DNA from: Geosiphon pyriformis
Lineage: Eukaryota > Glomeromycota > Glomeromycetes > Archaeosporales > Geosiphonaceae
DNA: 64,000 nucleotides
Assembly (NCBI GenBank): GCA_016748015.1
Contig: JAAOMT010000752.1
Location: forward strand, 380,976-444,975
Reading direction: 5' to 3'
The notes beneath the pieces are model-generated. The model was not told the DNA's origin. It did no database searches and saw only the letters and a program-made list of their open reading frames with translations. Each line of letters begins with the position of its first letter. Position 1 is the stretch's first letter. A program made the translations under genes and the position numbers. Positions 46,769 to 58,595 of this stretch are shown here, piece after piece.

Positions 46769-47920
46769 CATTTGCACAACAGCATTTTATTTCCTTAATC
46801 AAAAAATTGAGCAATAATTCATAAAACTACATTTTTACAAGTTAAGATTGGGAATTATTTTCAATTTTATTAATTTATTTACCTATTATCCAGTTATTCT
46901 TGAATTTTCTTGTTTTCGAGAAAAAAAGCGTATATTTTGCTTACATAATTGTTTATTGACTTAATAAATCATATTTAGACAATCTATATTAATAGTTTTT
47001 ATAAATAAATTAATGAAAATTTGGCTTTCAAAATTAAAAGTCACCCGCTAAAACACTTACTTTATTTGTTAATAAAAATAGATTATTGCAATATTAATTG
47101 ATTACTGTTTATTAAAATTATTGTTAAGAATCGATATTTATTTTTTAATTTCTAATTTCTAATTTCTTGGATCAATTGGCATTTATTAAATTTTATGCTA
47201 AATTGAATCTGAAAATTGTAAAAAACTATTTTTGACGTATTTATAAACATTTGAATATATAACTATGTTATTTGGAATTATTAATGCATTTTGCAATATT
47301 TTAAGATTTTGTTATTTTCAAAAATAAAAAAATATAATTATTTTGTTTAATAGCATTTTTAATTTTATTTTGATACTATTTTAGTTGTATTTATCATTTT
47401 ATTAACTACATATTATAATATCTTATAATTAATTTTAATCACATGTATTATTAATTATTATTATAATAATATGAAAATTTTATTAGAAACTAATAGAATC
47501 TCAGTTAAAAACAAAATAAAACAATAATTAATGTTATTTAGGTTAAAAAAACTGCTAATAAAAAAATTGTATATATACTTATTATTGATGAATTATAATG
47601 TAATATAAAAATGATAATATAAATACAATTTTTATTATAAATAAGAAAGTATAATGATAATTAACTAAAAAAATGATAATGTAATTGAAAATAATATTAG
47701 AATAACTAAAAAAATAATAAAGCTAGAAAATAATAGAAAAATTAAAATAAAATTAAAAATTAAAAACTATAAATAGTAACAGCCATTGAGCATTATTTTA
47801 AAATTAATTGTTAATTTAATTATTGACCAAGTTATTAACATAGTCGTTAATTTAATTTTTAACTTAAAGATTAACTTAATTATTGATCTGATTGTTAATT
47901 TATTTTTAATTTGTATATAA
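46769..47920 (+). repeat. Dispersed repeat, copy 1
   Basis: Matches 58596-59540 in the same direction: catttgcacaacagcatttt, ttattcttgaattttcttgt then tttcgaga, gtcacccgctaaaacactta, and aacagccattgagcatta. About 1 kb, AT-rich, no frame. It lies between the divergent kinases K2 and K3. The nature of the element is unknown. Confidence 0.7.
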
Positions 47921-49559
47921 AAAATGCGGATTAAAAAATAAGGTATTAATTGTTTTATTGTTTATTATTTTTATAGCAAATTATTTTTTACTTTCAAATT
48001 AATGTTAATTTTTGGTAATTTTCAAGTTTGACTATTTTAAAACTGATTTTATTGATATTTTTTATTAAATATTTTAATAATTTTCATATAAAATTTTGAT
48101 TTCCTTGTTAGTTAATCTAATAACTGAATATAATTTATTAGAAATACTGTTTTCTTAAAAATTTTATTACATTCCTTAAAAATGTACAATATTATTTGAA
48201 TTGACAAAGACTAATTAATTCAAATTAACAAAAAAGTTTTCAATTCAAAATTTGCGATAAAGTTTCGTGTTTTTAGCATGATATTTTATATTACTTAATT
48301 TTAGAAAGTTTGCATCTTTTGAAATTATTAATGAAATTAGTTTAAGAACTTATTTTTTAAACTTTTCATTAAATTTCAAATTTTATAATATAATTAAAAC
48401 ACTATATGAAATGCCAAATTTTTTTATTACTATTTATTATGATTTCGAAGTAAAACAAAAATATATATTATTATTAATTGTAATTTTTTTTAAGATTTTT
48501 AGTCAAAAATTGTTTTAAATTAATTACATTTTTAATTAATGAATATTATTTTTAATTATTAATTTTTAATTATTATTAATTGCATCATTAATTTTTTTTA
48601 TTATATTATAAATTTAATTTATTTTTCTATTATACTGTAATATATTAATAATTATGTGTACAATTTTTTATTCTTAACAAAACTTTTTAATTTGATTGAC
48701 ACCAATTAATTTTTTTTTATTCTATTTATTTTACTTTACTAATTTTCGTCAGTTTACTTTATTAAAATAGTTGTTTTTTAATAAAATCAAAATATAATTT
48801 TGGATTTGATTAATTATTAATTTTTATTAAAAGTAATAAACAAAACAATTGTGAATATATTTTGAAATGAATAAACAAATGAATAAAATATGAGATCTTA
48901 ATTTCGAAATAACATTAGTTAAATAAATATACATTAAAAAGACTAAAAAATAATTTTTTTCGCCTAAAATTAAAATCATTAAATGCATTAAAAAATATTT
49001 TGATAAATTTTTAATACAAATAAAATTACTTTTGTTGATAAATATTTTATTATAATTATTATTATAAGAATAATACCAAAATTTATTATCATATATATGA
49101 TTTAATAAGATAAAAGAAATTAATAAACTATTTTAAATTTTGATCGAAAAAATTAATTTATTTAAAAATCAGTAAAATAGTTTGGTTTAATAAAAATTAT
49201 AATGTAAATCAAAAAAAAGATTAATTTGATTTATTAAATTTATAATTAAACCAATGAAACAAATTCTTTTTATATATAAAAACTAGATTTCATTTGCAAG
49301 AAACGTAATATTTTTAAAATACTGAATGTAACGTTCAGATTTATTTATTGGAAATGAAATTATTTAAGCATTATATTTAAGGAGTATTTACATATATTTT
49401 TAGAGTTTAAATATATTAATAAATAGAATCATAATGCCTGATTATACCATTCTTATTTAAAGATTTTCTTGTAGGTGATATGTCCCTTAATATTTAAAAG
49501 TTTTATTTGGAATTATAATCAAGAATCTGAAGGGTTTTCCTTTAAAGAATCCAAAGTTA
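47921..49559. other. AT-rich spacer between K2 and K3
   Basis: No gene or clear repeat. Long runs of A/T with few G or C. The K3 upstream homology begins near 49560. Confidence 0.55.
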
Positions 49560-49988
49560 GTTTAAACCGAGAGCTAACGAAAACAAGAAACTAAAAGCGG
49601 TTCTTTAATGAAATTCTTAGTTTTAGTACACAAAGAGTTTTCATTTCTTTGTAGAACAACAATACCAACAACAACAATAAACATAAAACTATTTGATTAG
49701 GCAATGACAATGAGATCATGAGGAACTTGTTTGGCGTATTTCTTTGTGTCCCCGTAGCCACTTAAACCTATTTAGTATAATTTATAGCGAATCATAGTTT
49801 GATGAATAAAGACCACTTTTTAAGATTAATAAATTGATTTTTTTACTATGTGAACACAGAGAAACAATATAAATAAGAACTCGGCGTTTAAATAAATTAC
49901 TTTTTAAACGTACTATCAAATAAACATTTTCAAAAAAACCCTCTTCAAATAATAATCTATTTACATTTTATCCGTTCTTATTCATACC
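49560..49988 (+). promoter_or_regulatory. K3 upstream region shared with K2
   Basis: Inverted partner of 46233-46700. It contains aaacaagaaactaaaagcgg, caaagagttttcatttcttt, acttgtttggcgtatttctt, atttagtataatttatagcg and the run of blocks down to ttattcatacc before the ATG. A insertion near 49841-49860 (actatgtgaacacagag) distinguishes it from K2; a similar word occurs near K4 (tatgttcacatgg, 40720). Confidence 0.6.
49868..49875 (+). promoter_or_regulatory. TATA box of K3
   Basis: tataaata within aaacaatataaataagaact, 114-121 bp upstream of the ATG, exactly as for K2. Confidence 0.65.
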
Positions 49989-51748
49989 ATGGAAAACAAA
50001 GAAATTAAAAGAATAACTCGTCCAGAATCTCATGATTGCAATGTGTGTTTTTATTGTCAAGACGAAATTAGAATTTCCAGTAATTGGGTTACTCGTTGTA
50101 GAGCATGCCAGTTCATATTTTTTGAAAAATTTTACCAAGACTTTTCAAGTAGCAATAATGTAGTTGATGAAATAATTAAGAATCCAATCTATATTCCACC
50201 TAATAATAAAAATTATTATTTTAATGGTTGTTTGAATTATTATGAATGGATTCCATGGGAGCGTTTGTCGAATGTCAATGAAATTGCTAGAGGAGGGTTC
50301 AGTATAATTTATAAAGCAACATGGATTGATGGACGGATTGATACGTGGAGTATAGGATGTAATGGTGAATATAAAAGAGAAGGAACAGTGGAAGTAGCTA
50401 TAAAAATTATAAAAACGAACAGTGAAGAAGTGTTTAAAGAGGTAACAAATTATTATTATTTATATTTATATTTATATTTAATTAATTCATATTTAACTAT
50501 TATTTGTTTACTGTGTATTATCGTTTATTTACTATTTTACACTGTGTCGTTGATAGTTAAACATTGGAAGAGCTATTTTTATTAACACTGATGATAAAGA
50601 CAATTTTTTAATCTCTGAAATAATTGGAATTACGCAAAACACTGAAACACTCGAGTATGGAATTGTGTTGCCCTTTGCTAAATTTGGAGATATGCGAAAA
50701 TATTTATCAACAAATTTTCATTCTACAAGTTGGTATGATAAATTATGGATCGCGCGTACAATAGCTAAAGGACTTGATGACATTCATTCTTCTGGTCTGG
50801 TTCATCGTGACCTACACTCGGGCAACATTCTACAAATGTCTACTCATCGGGCAAACATTGGAGACCTCGGATTATGTCAACCAGTAAACCATGAAGCAAC
50901 AACAACAACAACAGACCCAACAACAGGAAAAGACATGAAAGAAAAAAGATATATGGAGTGATTCCATACATTTCACCAGAAGTTTTAAGAGGAGAAAAAT
51001 TTACAACAGCTGGTGATATTTATAGTTATGGAATGTTATTATGGGAATTATCAACAGGAAAGCCTCCCTTTTATGATTGTAAACATGATCATATTCTTAT
51101 AATGGCTATTTTAAATGGTCAAAGACCTAAGATTACCTTCCCACTTATTCCACCTTCAATTGCTAAACTTATTGAAGAGTGTTGGGATCCTAATCCTAAG
51201 AATCGTCCTACTGCTGAAAAAATTGGTTATAAGTTAATGGAACTTGAAAGCAACTATATTAAAATTGATTATTATACAGATGAGGAGCTTACAGCTGAGG
51301 AGTTTATAGATCAAGAGCCTACAGATGAGGAGTCTATAGAATGGGAGTCTAAAACTTTAAGTCTTCAGTTTAGAGAATCAGAGAAATACGTAAAAAAAAT
51401 GGCGGAAAGTGATGACTCAACGACAACAAATCAATCAACTACGACAATGACAACGACAACAACTCGTATTCATCCAGGAGCAGTTTATACAAGTCGTGTT
51501 TTAACTTTGCAAATGATTCAAGAAACAAAAGGTTAGTTTATTTAATTTAGAAATAATTAATTTATTTGGTTTAATTATTATACAGTATATTAAAAAAATA
51601 CATTTGATTTACATTACTATTTTAAAAGAATTAGTGTTTCTCCCTAAAGGTAAGAAATTGAAAAAAAGTTTAAATATAATTATGTAATTTACATTATAAT
51701 ATTTATAATGGTTATTTTACTATTTATTATATATTAGACGACGCATAA
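49989..51748 (+). pseudogene. Protein kinase-like K3, one-base frameshift
   Basis: Exon 1 is 49989-50441 (151 codons) and exon 2 is from 50557 (intron gtaaca...gatag). Cys cluster as in K2 (CNVCFYC, then CRAC). Gly loop RGGFSIIYKA, VAIK, HRDLHSGN (234-241), DLG 254-256. At 50942-50947 the A-run after gaaag has six A where K1 has seven, so the frame ends with RYME and a stop near residue 285, in the activation segment. The C-lobe goes on in the next frame (50958-51536: SPEVLRGEKF, GDIYSYGMLLWEL, NRPTAEKIG) to the Thr-rich tail. The lone indel in a homopolymer could be a sequencing or assembly error; if so, K3 is intact. A phase-1 donor at 51531, a microexon at 51629-51649 and a last exon at 51738-51748 are possible. 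Confidence 0.75.
51629..51649 (+). other. Candidate 21-nt microexon of K3
   Basis: aattagtgtttctccctaaa plus g, between tttaaaag and gtaagaaattg. In frame it gives ELVFLPK; the K2 copy gives EFVFLPK. Donor and acceptor fit the GT/AG rule. Two acceptors are possible for the next exon, after ttag at 51737 or after atag at 51751; the second aligns with the K1 acceptor. Confidence 0.45.
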
Positions 51749-52964
51749 TAGATCTAATCGTGATCGGGTATCTTTATTTTCCCATTCGTAAGTACGTTGA
51801 CTCTATAATGCGATTAATTTTATTACTTGGTTAATCTTTTCATAAGGGACATATTTTAAATAGCTTTTATATGTTTTATATTTTAAATTATATTAATGAT
51901 AATGTTGTTAGATTTATTTCAATAAATGTTTTATTAATTTATTATAAAGAGTATTCTCTCTTATCTAAAAAATAATATTCAAACAAATATTTTCAGGAGG
52001 AACTATAATAAAAAAAAAGGATTCAAATTTATAATATTGATTAAACAAATCAATTAAACTTGAAAGTATTATAAGTGAAAGTTAAAACGTGGTGAAGGTC
52101 TTTATTTTATTAACAACTTTATGAATCAATGAAAGTTTTTTTAGAAAAGCAATCGACTAAACCTTTATTTAATAATCTTTTTAAATTTTAATAAAAATAA
52201 GATCACAATTGATTTTAATGTGAAAGAGCGAGTTAATGAATTTAGATAATTTTAAATACATTTTAAATGTGTTGCGCATATAATTAAATTAAGAGTAAAT
52301 ATCAATTAGTATCTGTTTTATTTAGTAGTTATCTAAATTATTAGGTTTTTTCTATTAAAAATGTAATTGAAAAATATGTAAATAAGCAATAGAAAAATTT
52401 TAATTTCTTGATTTATATATCGGATTAATTTATTTCAATGATATTATTAAAACTTGAACATATAACTAAATATGTTTAGTTAAATTCCTGAATTTGGGAT
52501 CAAAAAAGATTATATGACTTTTTTTTATAAATAATATACATGAATAATATATTATGTAATTAGGGTTTTTACTTTCTAATTAACAACTTCATATTTCTCA
52601 TATTTTTTTAGCATGTTCTTTTAAAAATAAAGCTAGGAGTTGAGTTTATTAGTTAGTTTTTGTTTATAGCTCTTTGAAAAATTTGTGCACAGTTGATTAA
52701 TTTAAATCTAATTACTTAAACCAATACAGATAAAAACCAGTTATAGGGATCGAATCTCCCCAGAGTTTTAGAATAAAAAAATGATTAAAGTTCGATATTA
52801 AAAAGTAAAGGTCACCCAAAAAACATTTTTTAGATATTTATATAATTTATTTATAATTAATAAATTAAAAAAATTCAAAGTATGTATATTTTTTCAGTTG
52901 AATTATTAGATGTAAATCAAAATTTAAAAATTCGTTATAAAATAAAAATTAAAAGAAAACTATA

Positions 52965-53014
<50 letters not shown>

Positions 53015-54740
53015 GAAAATAAAAAATTATTTTAATAATATAATAAATAGTATGAGTATTTTAATTTTTTTAACAATTTAACAATTAAAATTTCATATTA
53101 ATTTTAAGAATTTGGAGATTGTATCTTCTTAATGTAAATTATTTTCTCTTATTGAGATTCCGAATTTTTAAATATATTTTTAGTTAAATTTTCCAAAAAT
53201 AGTATAAATATTATACATTTTTTATAGTATTTAAAATTTTAAGTTGAAAAATTAAATTTAAAAACAACGACTAAAATTTTGTAATAATGCAAAAAGAAAT
53301 ATTAATTTTTACATATTTTATGCATGAATATTAAAATATTTTTAATAAAAAAATTATTGTCTAAAATTATTTTTATATTAAGACTGTATATAAAAAATAT
53401 TAAATTTTTATAAAAATTATTTATTATATCATAAAAACAGTTTTAATTTTGAAAAAAATGATTTAAAATATTGCTAAAATTAATTTTCGATTTTTAAACA
53501 AAAAAATCCAACCAAATTTGTTGAAACTGTAAAAAAAGTTATTTTTAATTTAACAGTATGTTATTTATTTTAATGTTTTTTAAATAATATTTTTTAATTA
53601 ATTAAAACTTCTTATAAGTAATAAAATATTTTTAAGTTGAAATTTAAATGGGTTTCATGTATTTTATTAATTATAAAAATCTTATAATCATTTTTTTAAG
53701 CACCTTTAAAATATAATTTTTATTGACCTAATCAAATTATTTACTTTTTAATTAAAAATTGTTTTAATTCAATAATTTTGTTTAGTGTTTACTTTTTTAT
53801 TTCTATTTTAATAATATTTGATCCTATTTTTACTGGTTATATAATTAAAAATATTTTTCGGTGGATTTTTTTATTCAATAATGAATAATATTCACTAGTG
53901 TACAAGAATAAGATTTTATAACAAACCACAACAACGATTTTAAAGCTGATTTCTATATTATTTACATAAATAAAGTCTATTTCAAATTTTAAACTTAATA
54001 ATTTCTGCTGAGAAAATGCAACAATATACCATTTATCAAAGGCCTTGAGGATTTTTATAATAGTTAAAAGACATTAGTCTTTTGATTATTAAGCTTTCTG
54101 AAAAAATAATTATTGAACCAATTCTTAAAAGTTATAAGCCATTTTTCTCCATGTTAAAGTTTATACTCCTTGTCTATATAAATTTATAATTGGAGAATAT
54201 TTATTAACTTTTATATATCATTTTATATTCTGCTCATTGAATGATATTTGCTTCTTTCTATAAGGTAGGTCATCAAATATCTAAGAATAAAATTTTAAAA
54301 TTATTGTTAACCGACTAAATATTTATTGATTTTTCCAATTGTAAATAATATTAAATATTTTGTCAAGAATTATTTTTCAAATAAAGACATTTTTGATTTG
54401 TCATATAAATGGCATTATTTATGATAAATTTCATTTCAAAAAAGAAGGTATGAATTTTATTCGTTAAATATTTTATATGTTTTAGTATTACATATTTTAT
54501 TACTTTAAAATTTGACCAAATCAAGGTTTTGGATCACCTTACGCTCTAAAATTCTGTAGAGCTTTTCAAGCACATTTTAAATTTTAAATATGTCGCTTTG
54601 AAATATTTTTTAACGGACAGTATATTGAAGGTGTAAATTATTAACGCTAAATTTTTTCTGAATATGAATTCGGCTCAATAAATATTTTGAACATAAAAAG
54701 CAGGAGACAAAAGTTATTGTAGTTTTTCTTTGAGTATTTT
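51749..54740. other. Mostly empty spacer
   Basis: No gene. It holds the att microsatellite and a T-arm-like word at 52747-52763 without the rest of a tRNA. From about 54000 the base composition is a little less AT-rich, with traces of shifted frames leading to the open piece at 54741, which may be a decayed gene. Confidence 0.55.
52965..53013. repeat. ATT microsatellite, about 16 units
   Basis: An uninterrupted att run after ctata, ending at ttatgaaaat. Confidence 0.95.
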
Positions 54741-54968
54741 TTGATTTTGATCAATTTGTACTTCAAATTATCTACGAAATTTGAATTCTCTAAATTAAAA
54801 AATGTGATAATTAATAAATACTTGTTATTTAAAATACTCCCAACTGAAAAAAATTATAAAGATGGTAAAGTGACTACTCGAAATTTAAACTTTTATTTAG
54901 CACAAGGTACAAGAATAGAAAATAAAAGCAGCTTACACAAATGGTTCTTTGAGAAAATGCCTAACTGA
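54741..54968 (+). other. Open piece of an unknown, possibly decayed gene
   Basis: 75 codons. The second half, TRNLNFYLAQGTRIENKSSL then HKWFFEKMPN, is less biased than chance AT-rich frames. Upstream (about 54515-54700) shifted pieces such as KVLDHLTL, FKYVALKYFLTDSILK hint at a longer lost gene. I do not recognise a family, and there is no promoter or splice evidence. Confidence 0.25.
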
Positions 54969-55130
54969 ATCCTTTTTATGCTCAATTTGATCAGGGAAGA
55001 ATGAAGTCAGGAAATCTTGGATTGACAAAAAGCAAAATTTTGATTATTCATAGCGACTATAAAGAAGTTTGAACAAATGATTTCCGATATGATATAAGTT
55101 GATATAAAAATAGTACATTTATATTGGAAA

Positions 55131-56096
55131 TTAATACCTTAAAATTCTGGAAATAGCTCTAAAGATGTGAGTTTTTTCTGTATCCTTTTCAAGTGGGAAT
55201 TTTTCCAATGCTTTTCTGTACCAGAAGAGACTTTCATGTAAATCTTTATTTCTGCCAAAGCAATATAAAAGAGTTCTACCATACTGGGCTTGCATCTTTC
55301 CAGAGCCAGAAATCGCAGCTTTTTGATAACAGCAAGCTGCTTTTCTTACATCCATCTTAATACCGCATCCTATTCGATAACAGTCCCCCAAACGAAAAAT
55401 TGCCTCTGGATCCCTTCCAATCGACTCATCCTGGATCCGCTGAAAAACTCGAATTACTTGTGCTTCATTCAATTGATTGATACGGTATAGACGTAATAAA
55501 ATCTCTGAAGAGCTTTCAGTTTCAAAAGCGGATTTTAGAAACCATTCAAACGCCTGATCCATATCCCTTGGAGTTCCTTTTCCTCTCATATAACAGCATC
55601 CTATATGAAATCCAGCCTCTTTCAAACCGTGCTTGTAGGCAATTTTAAAAGACTCCAATGCTTTATTGAGATCTTGATAATTGAGACTTTGCAGATATAA
55701 CCTGCCTAAATCAAAACGAGCAGTCAAACTACCAGCATCAGCTGCTCGTTCAAGCCAATATTTAAGATGTCGGATTCCTCGATAAGTATTGTTCGAAATA
55801 GCAATACGCGCAACTTGATATATAGCTGGCTTAAAGTCTGCATCAGCTGCTTGCAAATAACACAGAAACGCCGTATTCTGACAGTGATTTGTTCCGATAC
55901 CATTTTCATAAATGACTCCAAGAAGGTACTGGTAAATCGGTTGTGTTTGATTGTTTCTAAACAGTTCGAAAACTTGTTTGGGTTCATAGTCATTCTCATC
56001 GATCCATTCTCTTAATTTGTGACACAAGGGTAAATTATCATCTGGAATGTCAAGTTCCCGGCGTAGCGCATGAATAAGATTTTGGAGAGTTTCCAT
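55131..56096 (-). CDS. Sel1-repeat protein, intact, 321 residues
   Basis: Single-exon frame with clearly higher GC than its surroundings. After an N-terminal part (1-50) come Sel1-like helical repeats: about 53-87 (YQYLLGVIYENGIGT, then LQAADAD), 89-122 (ending LERAADAG), 123-157 (ARFDLGRLYLQ, IAYKHG), 159-192 (AGFHIGCCYMRGKGT, WFLKSA), 230-264 (AIFRLGDCYRIGCGI, CYQKAAISG) and 268-300 (AQYGRTLLYCFGRN, YRKALEKF). Sel1 repeats are TPR-like scaffolds for protein-protein contacts, often in signalling or ER quality control; here there is no signal peptide or membrane segment, so a soluble adaptor is likely. In such fungi Sel1 repeats are often fused to or paired with kinases, but the nearest kinase is 3.4 kb away. 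The start is the only Met before stops upstream. Confidence 0.88.
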   Translation of the reverse strand: METLQNLIHALRRELDIPDDNLPLCHKLREWIDENDYEPKQVFELFRNNQTQPIYQYLLGVIYENGIGTNHCQNTAFLCYLQAADADFKPAIYQVARIAISNNTYRGIRHLKYWLERAADAGSLTARFDLGRLYLQSLNYQDLNKALESFKIAYKHGLKEAGFHIGCCYMRGKGTPRDMDQAFEWFLKSAFETESSSEILLRLYRINQLNEAQVIRVFQRIQDESIGRDPEAIFRLGDCYRIGCGIKMDVRKAACCYQKAAISGSGKMQAQYGRTLLYCFGRNKDLHESLFWYRKALEKFPLEKDTEKTHIFRAISRILRY

Positions 56097-57184
56097 GTTA
56101 AAGAAATTAGCTAGATACTTTTAAAAAAATAAAAGTTGTGGAAAGGTTGAAAAAACTGGTGATCGCTGCAAGTTCATATAAGTTTTAGCATGATTTAGTC
56201 AACGATCGTCTACATTAAGTACAAATATATTTTTGACACAGATTTTTCAATCCACCAACGAAAACTAAGAGATAAGATTTTGGAAATTTTGAAAAAACCC
56301 AAAGAATTCTTTTCCGTATACGCTTTACTTTTTTATTGACTAGAAATGGGTTGTCCCAAGATAGTTAAAGTTTTTGGGCTTGAATGCCATGATAATCTAT
56401 ATTATTAATGATGTATAATGATATAGCATCAATACGATTAGGGTAAATACAAAATCCGAATTTATATCTCAAATCTTACGACTAGAGCAACAAACTATCT
56501 TTCTAATGTTTTAACTCTGTCAAGAAAAAATAATTTTTATTAAAGAAAATAAGGTTGGCCTCAAAGTAAACATAAACCCTGTGCATGTAGCAAACTTAGC
56601 CTCTTTTGACTGGTCAGAAAATCGATGTTTTGAATAGACATTTTTAATTGAAATTATAAAATATCATGCAGCTTATGCACCGAATACATCATTAATGCTA
56701 TAAAATTGAGATGATATTATTCATTAATTAGGAAATTTTGATAAAAATGTTTTCTAATTAAGTATACTTCAATTATAATAATATATTCTTTTCAATAATA
56801 ATGATTGTTATTTAATATATTTTTATTGGTTAAATAATCAAAGTTAAAATTTGTACTAATTATAACAAATATTTTATTATTGTGTGAATTTTAATATTAA
56901 TTTTTGAAATAAAAAAAATGAATTTACTATATTTTTTTGTTCAATTGAATTTTTTAAATTCTGACTATTGTTTACAAAGAAGGCTACTATCAAACCAATG
57001 TACCCTAAAGAATTACCTTTGACATAAATTTAGCAGATGAAGATGAACAAATAGCAAAATAATGAATAATTGGCAAAACTCAATGTTTATATAAATACTT
57101 AAAAAATGAATATGAAAATTAATTTTGATTTTGCCTTAATTGAATTTTAAAGATTTAATTTGTTTATAGATGTTACATTTAGAA
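56097..57184. other. Spacer upstream of the Sel1 gene
   Basis: The first 300 bp (moderate GC) should hold the Sel1 promoter; no clear TATA box is placed. No frame or repeat is seen beyond that. Confidence 0.5.
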
Positions 57185-57850
57185 CTGTTGGACAAACCTA
57201 TAAGTTTTGACAACTGTAAAAACTATTACCAGTATTAACTAGATTTTTCAATTTTAAAAAATATATCAAAATGTCAAAACTTGTCAAAATGTCAAAACTT
57301 GTCAAAATGCCAAAATCTATCAAAATATTAAAAATATTTTTTAATAAAATAATTAATTAATTATCTAAAACTGAATTTACTAAAGATAAAGTAATATAAT
57401 CAAAGCTTTTAATATTTGCTAATAACTAATTAAATTTATTTATATCTATATTTTTATTTAATCTAATGTATTAAAGCCTTTGTCAACATCTTCAATTAAT
57501 AAAGCTATTAAAGTTTCTTGAGGATTGAAACATTATTTATGAAAGAAAATTAATATTGTTGTTTTCTGGTTTAATAAAAATAGTACCAGTTAAACATTCT
57601 TTACAAAGAGATGGTTCTAAAATATTCTTGTCATAAAATTTAAATTCATGTTTGATATTTAAATAAAAAGAATGTATAGATTCTACAAATTCTATATTAA
57701 GACTTGATTTTCGATTTTCATAAAGCCATTGAAATAAGCCTGTTGGAAAAACCTATAAGTTTTGACAACGGTAATATTTATAATCAGTATTAACTATATT
57801 TTTCACTTTAAAAAATATACCAAAAAATGTCGAAATCTGTTAAAATGTCA
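57185..57850. repeat. Direct repeat pair flanking a short frame
   Basis: ctgttggacaaacctataag then ttttgacaac (57185) recurs as ctgttggaaaaacctataag then ttttgacaac (57740). Both run on for about 105 bp through agtattaacta and ttttaaaaaatata. Each is followed by tgtcaaaa/tgtcgaaa units, tandem in the first copy (57270-57310). About 555 bp apart. They could be short terminal repeats of a small element. Confidence 0.65.
57537..57752 (-). pseudogene. Protein-like open piece between direct repeats
   Basis: On the - strand 71 codons read without stop: VFPTGLFQWLYENRKSSLNI, then EFVESIHSFYLNIKHEFKFY, then LEPSLCKECLTGTIFI, ending NINFLS. Composition (Trp, Cys, Pro, Gly, acidic residues) is unlike chance AT-rich frames. 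There is no ATG at the start, so it is a fragment. Family unknown; the CxxC could be part of a metal site. Confidence 0.4.
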
Positions 57851-58521
57851 ATAAATAAAACTGTCAATAATAGCTACAATTATTATTATAGTTAAAATTA
57901 TTATCAATAGTAAAAATTTATAAAGTATTATATCAAAAAAAAACTTTATACAAAAAATACATAGGAAATTTTACATTATATGTAAGAAAAATTTGCTTTC
58001 ATATACAATTGGACATATTTTTTATACAAATACATATGGAACTATTATATAGAATTTGAAATTTCCTTATATTTTACAAATATATTTTTAATGTGCACTA
58101 TAGTTTCTGTATATATTTCATTTATTACGTATTTACTTTATTATTTTTTAATATATTCTAAGCAAATACCAAATGAAAATTTTATTTTTCTTGTATATTT
58201 TTAATATAAAATCTACTGTATAAAATTTCTAATATATTTATAATTACTAATTGAATAAGATAAATTTTTCCTAAGCAAAATTCAATATAAAAATATAAAT
58301 AAATTAGTAAAAATAAAAATACAAATATAGATTAAAGTTTATCAAAAAACTATACAATTCCATATTTTATTTCATCAAAGTTTTAATCAAATAAATAAAA
58401 TGTATCAATCAATTAGAAAAAAGAATTTCATGTCAAGATTTTTTATAAATATTCTTTTGACATTTTGACAGAGTTTTTTAGTATTTACATAGTTTTACGT
58501 TTTGACAAGATTTTATCATAT
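57851..58521. other. AT-rich spacer
   Basis: Nothing found except loose ttttgacaaaattttgaca words near 58440-58510 that recall the tgtcaaaa units at 57270. Confidence 0.5.
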
Positions 58522-58588
58522 TGTCGGAGATTCTCGATTACGCAAAATAGTAAAACCCTTTTTCGTTTGCCAAGAAGTTTCTCCGACA
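58522..58588. repeat. 9-bp inverted repeat with 49-bp loop
   Basis: tgtcggaga (58522-58530) and tctccgaca (58580-58588) are perfect reverse complements and GC-rich for this region. They lie just left of dispersed repeat copy 2. They may be the ends of a small element or a hairpin. Confidence 0.5.
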
Positions 58589-58595
58589 GCTCTAT

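Noticed and set aside
52747-52763. T-arm-like word ggatcgaatctcc, possible tRNA
   Set aside because: No D-arm, anticodon arm or paired acceptor stem around it on either strand.
55290-56015. Three frames overlapping the Sel1 gene
   Set aside because: Antisense or shifted shadows; the 321-residue Sel1 frame has the repeats and the composition.
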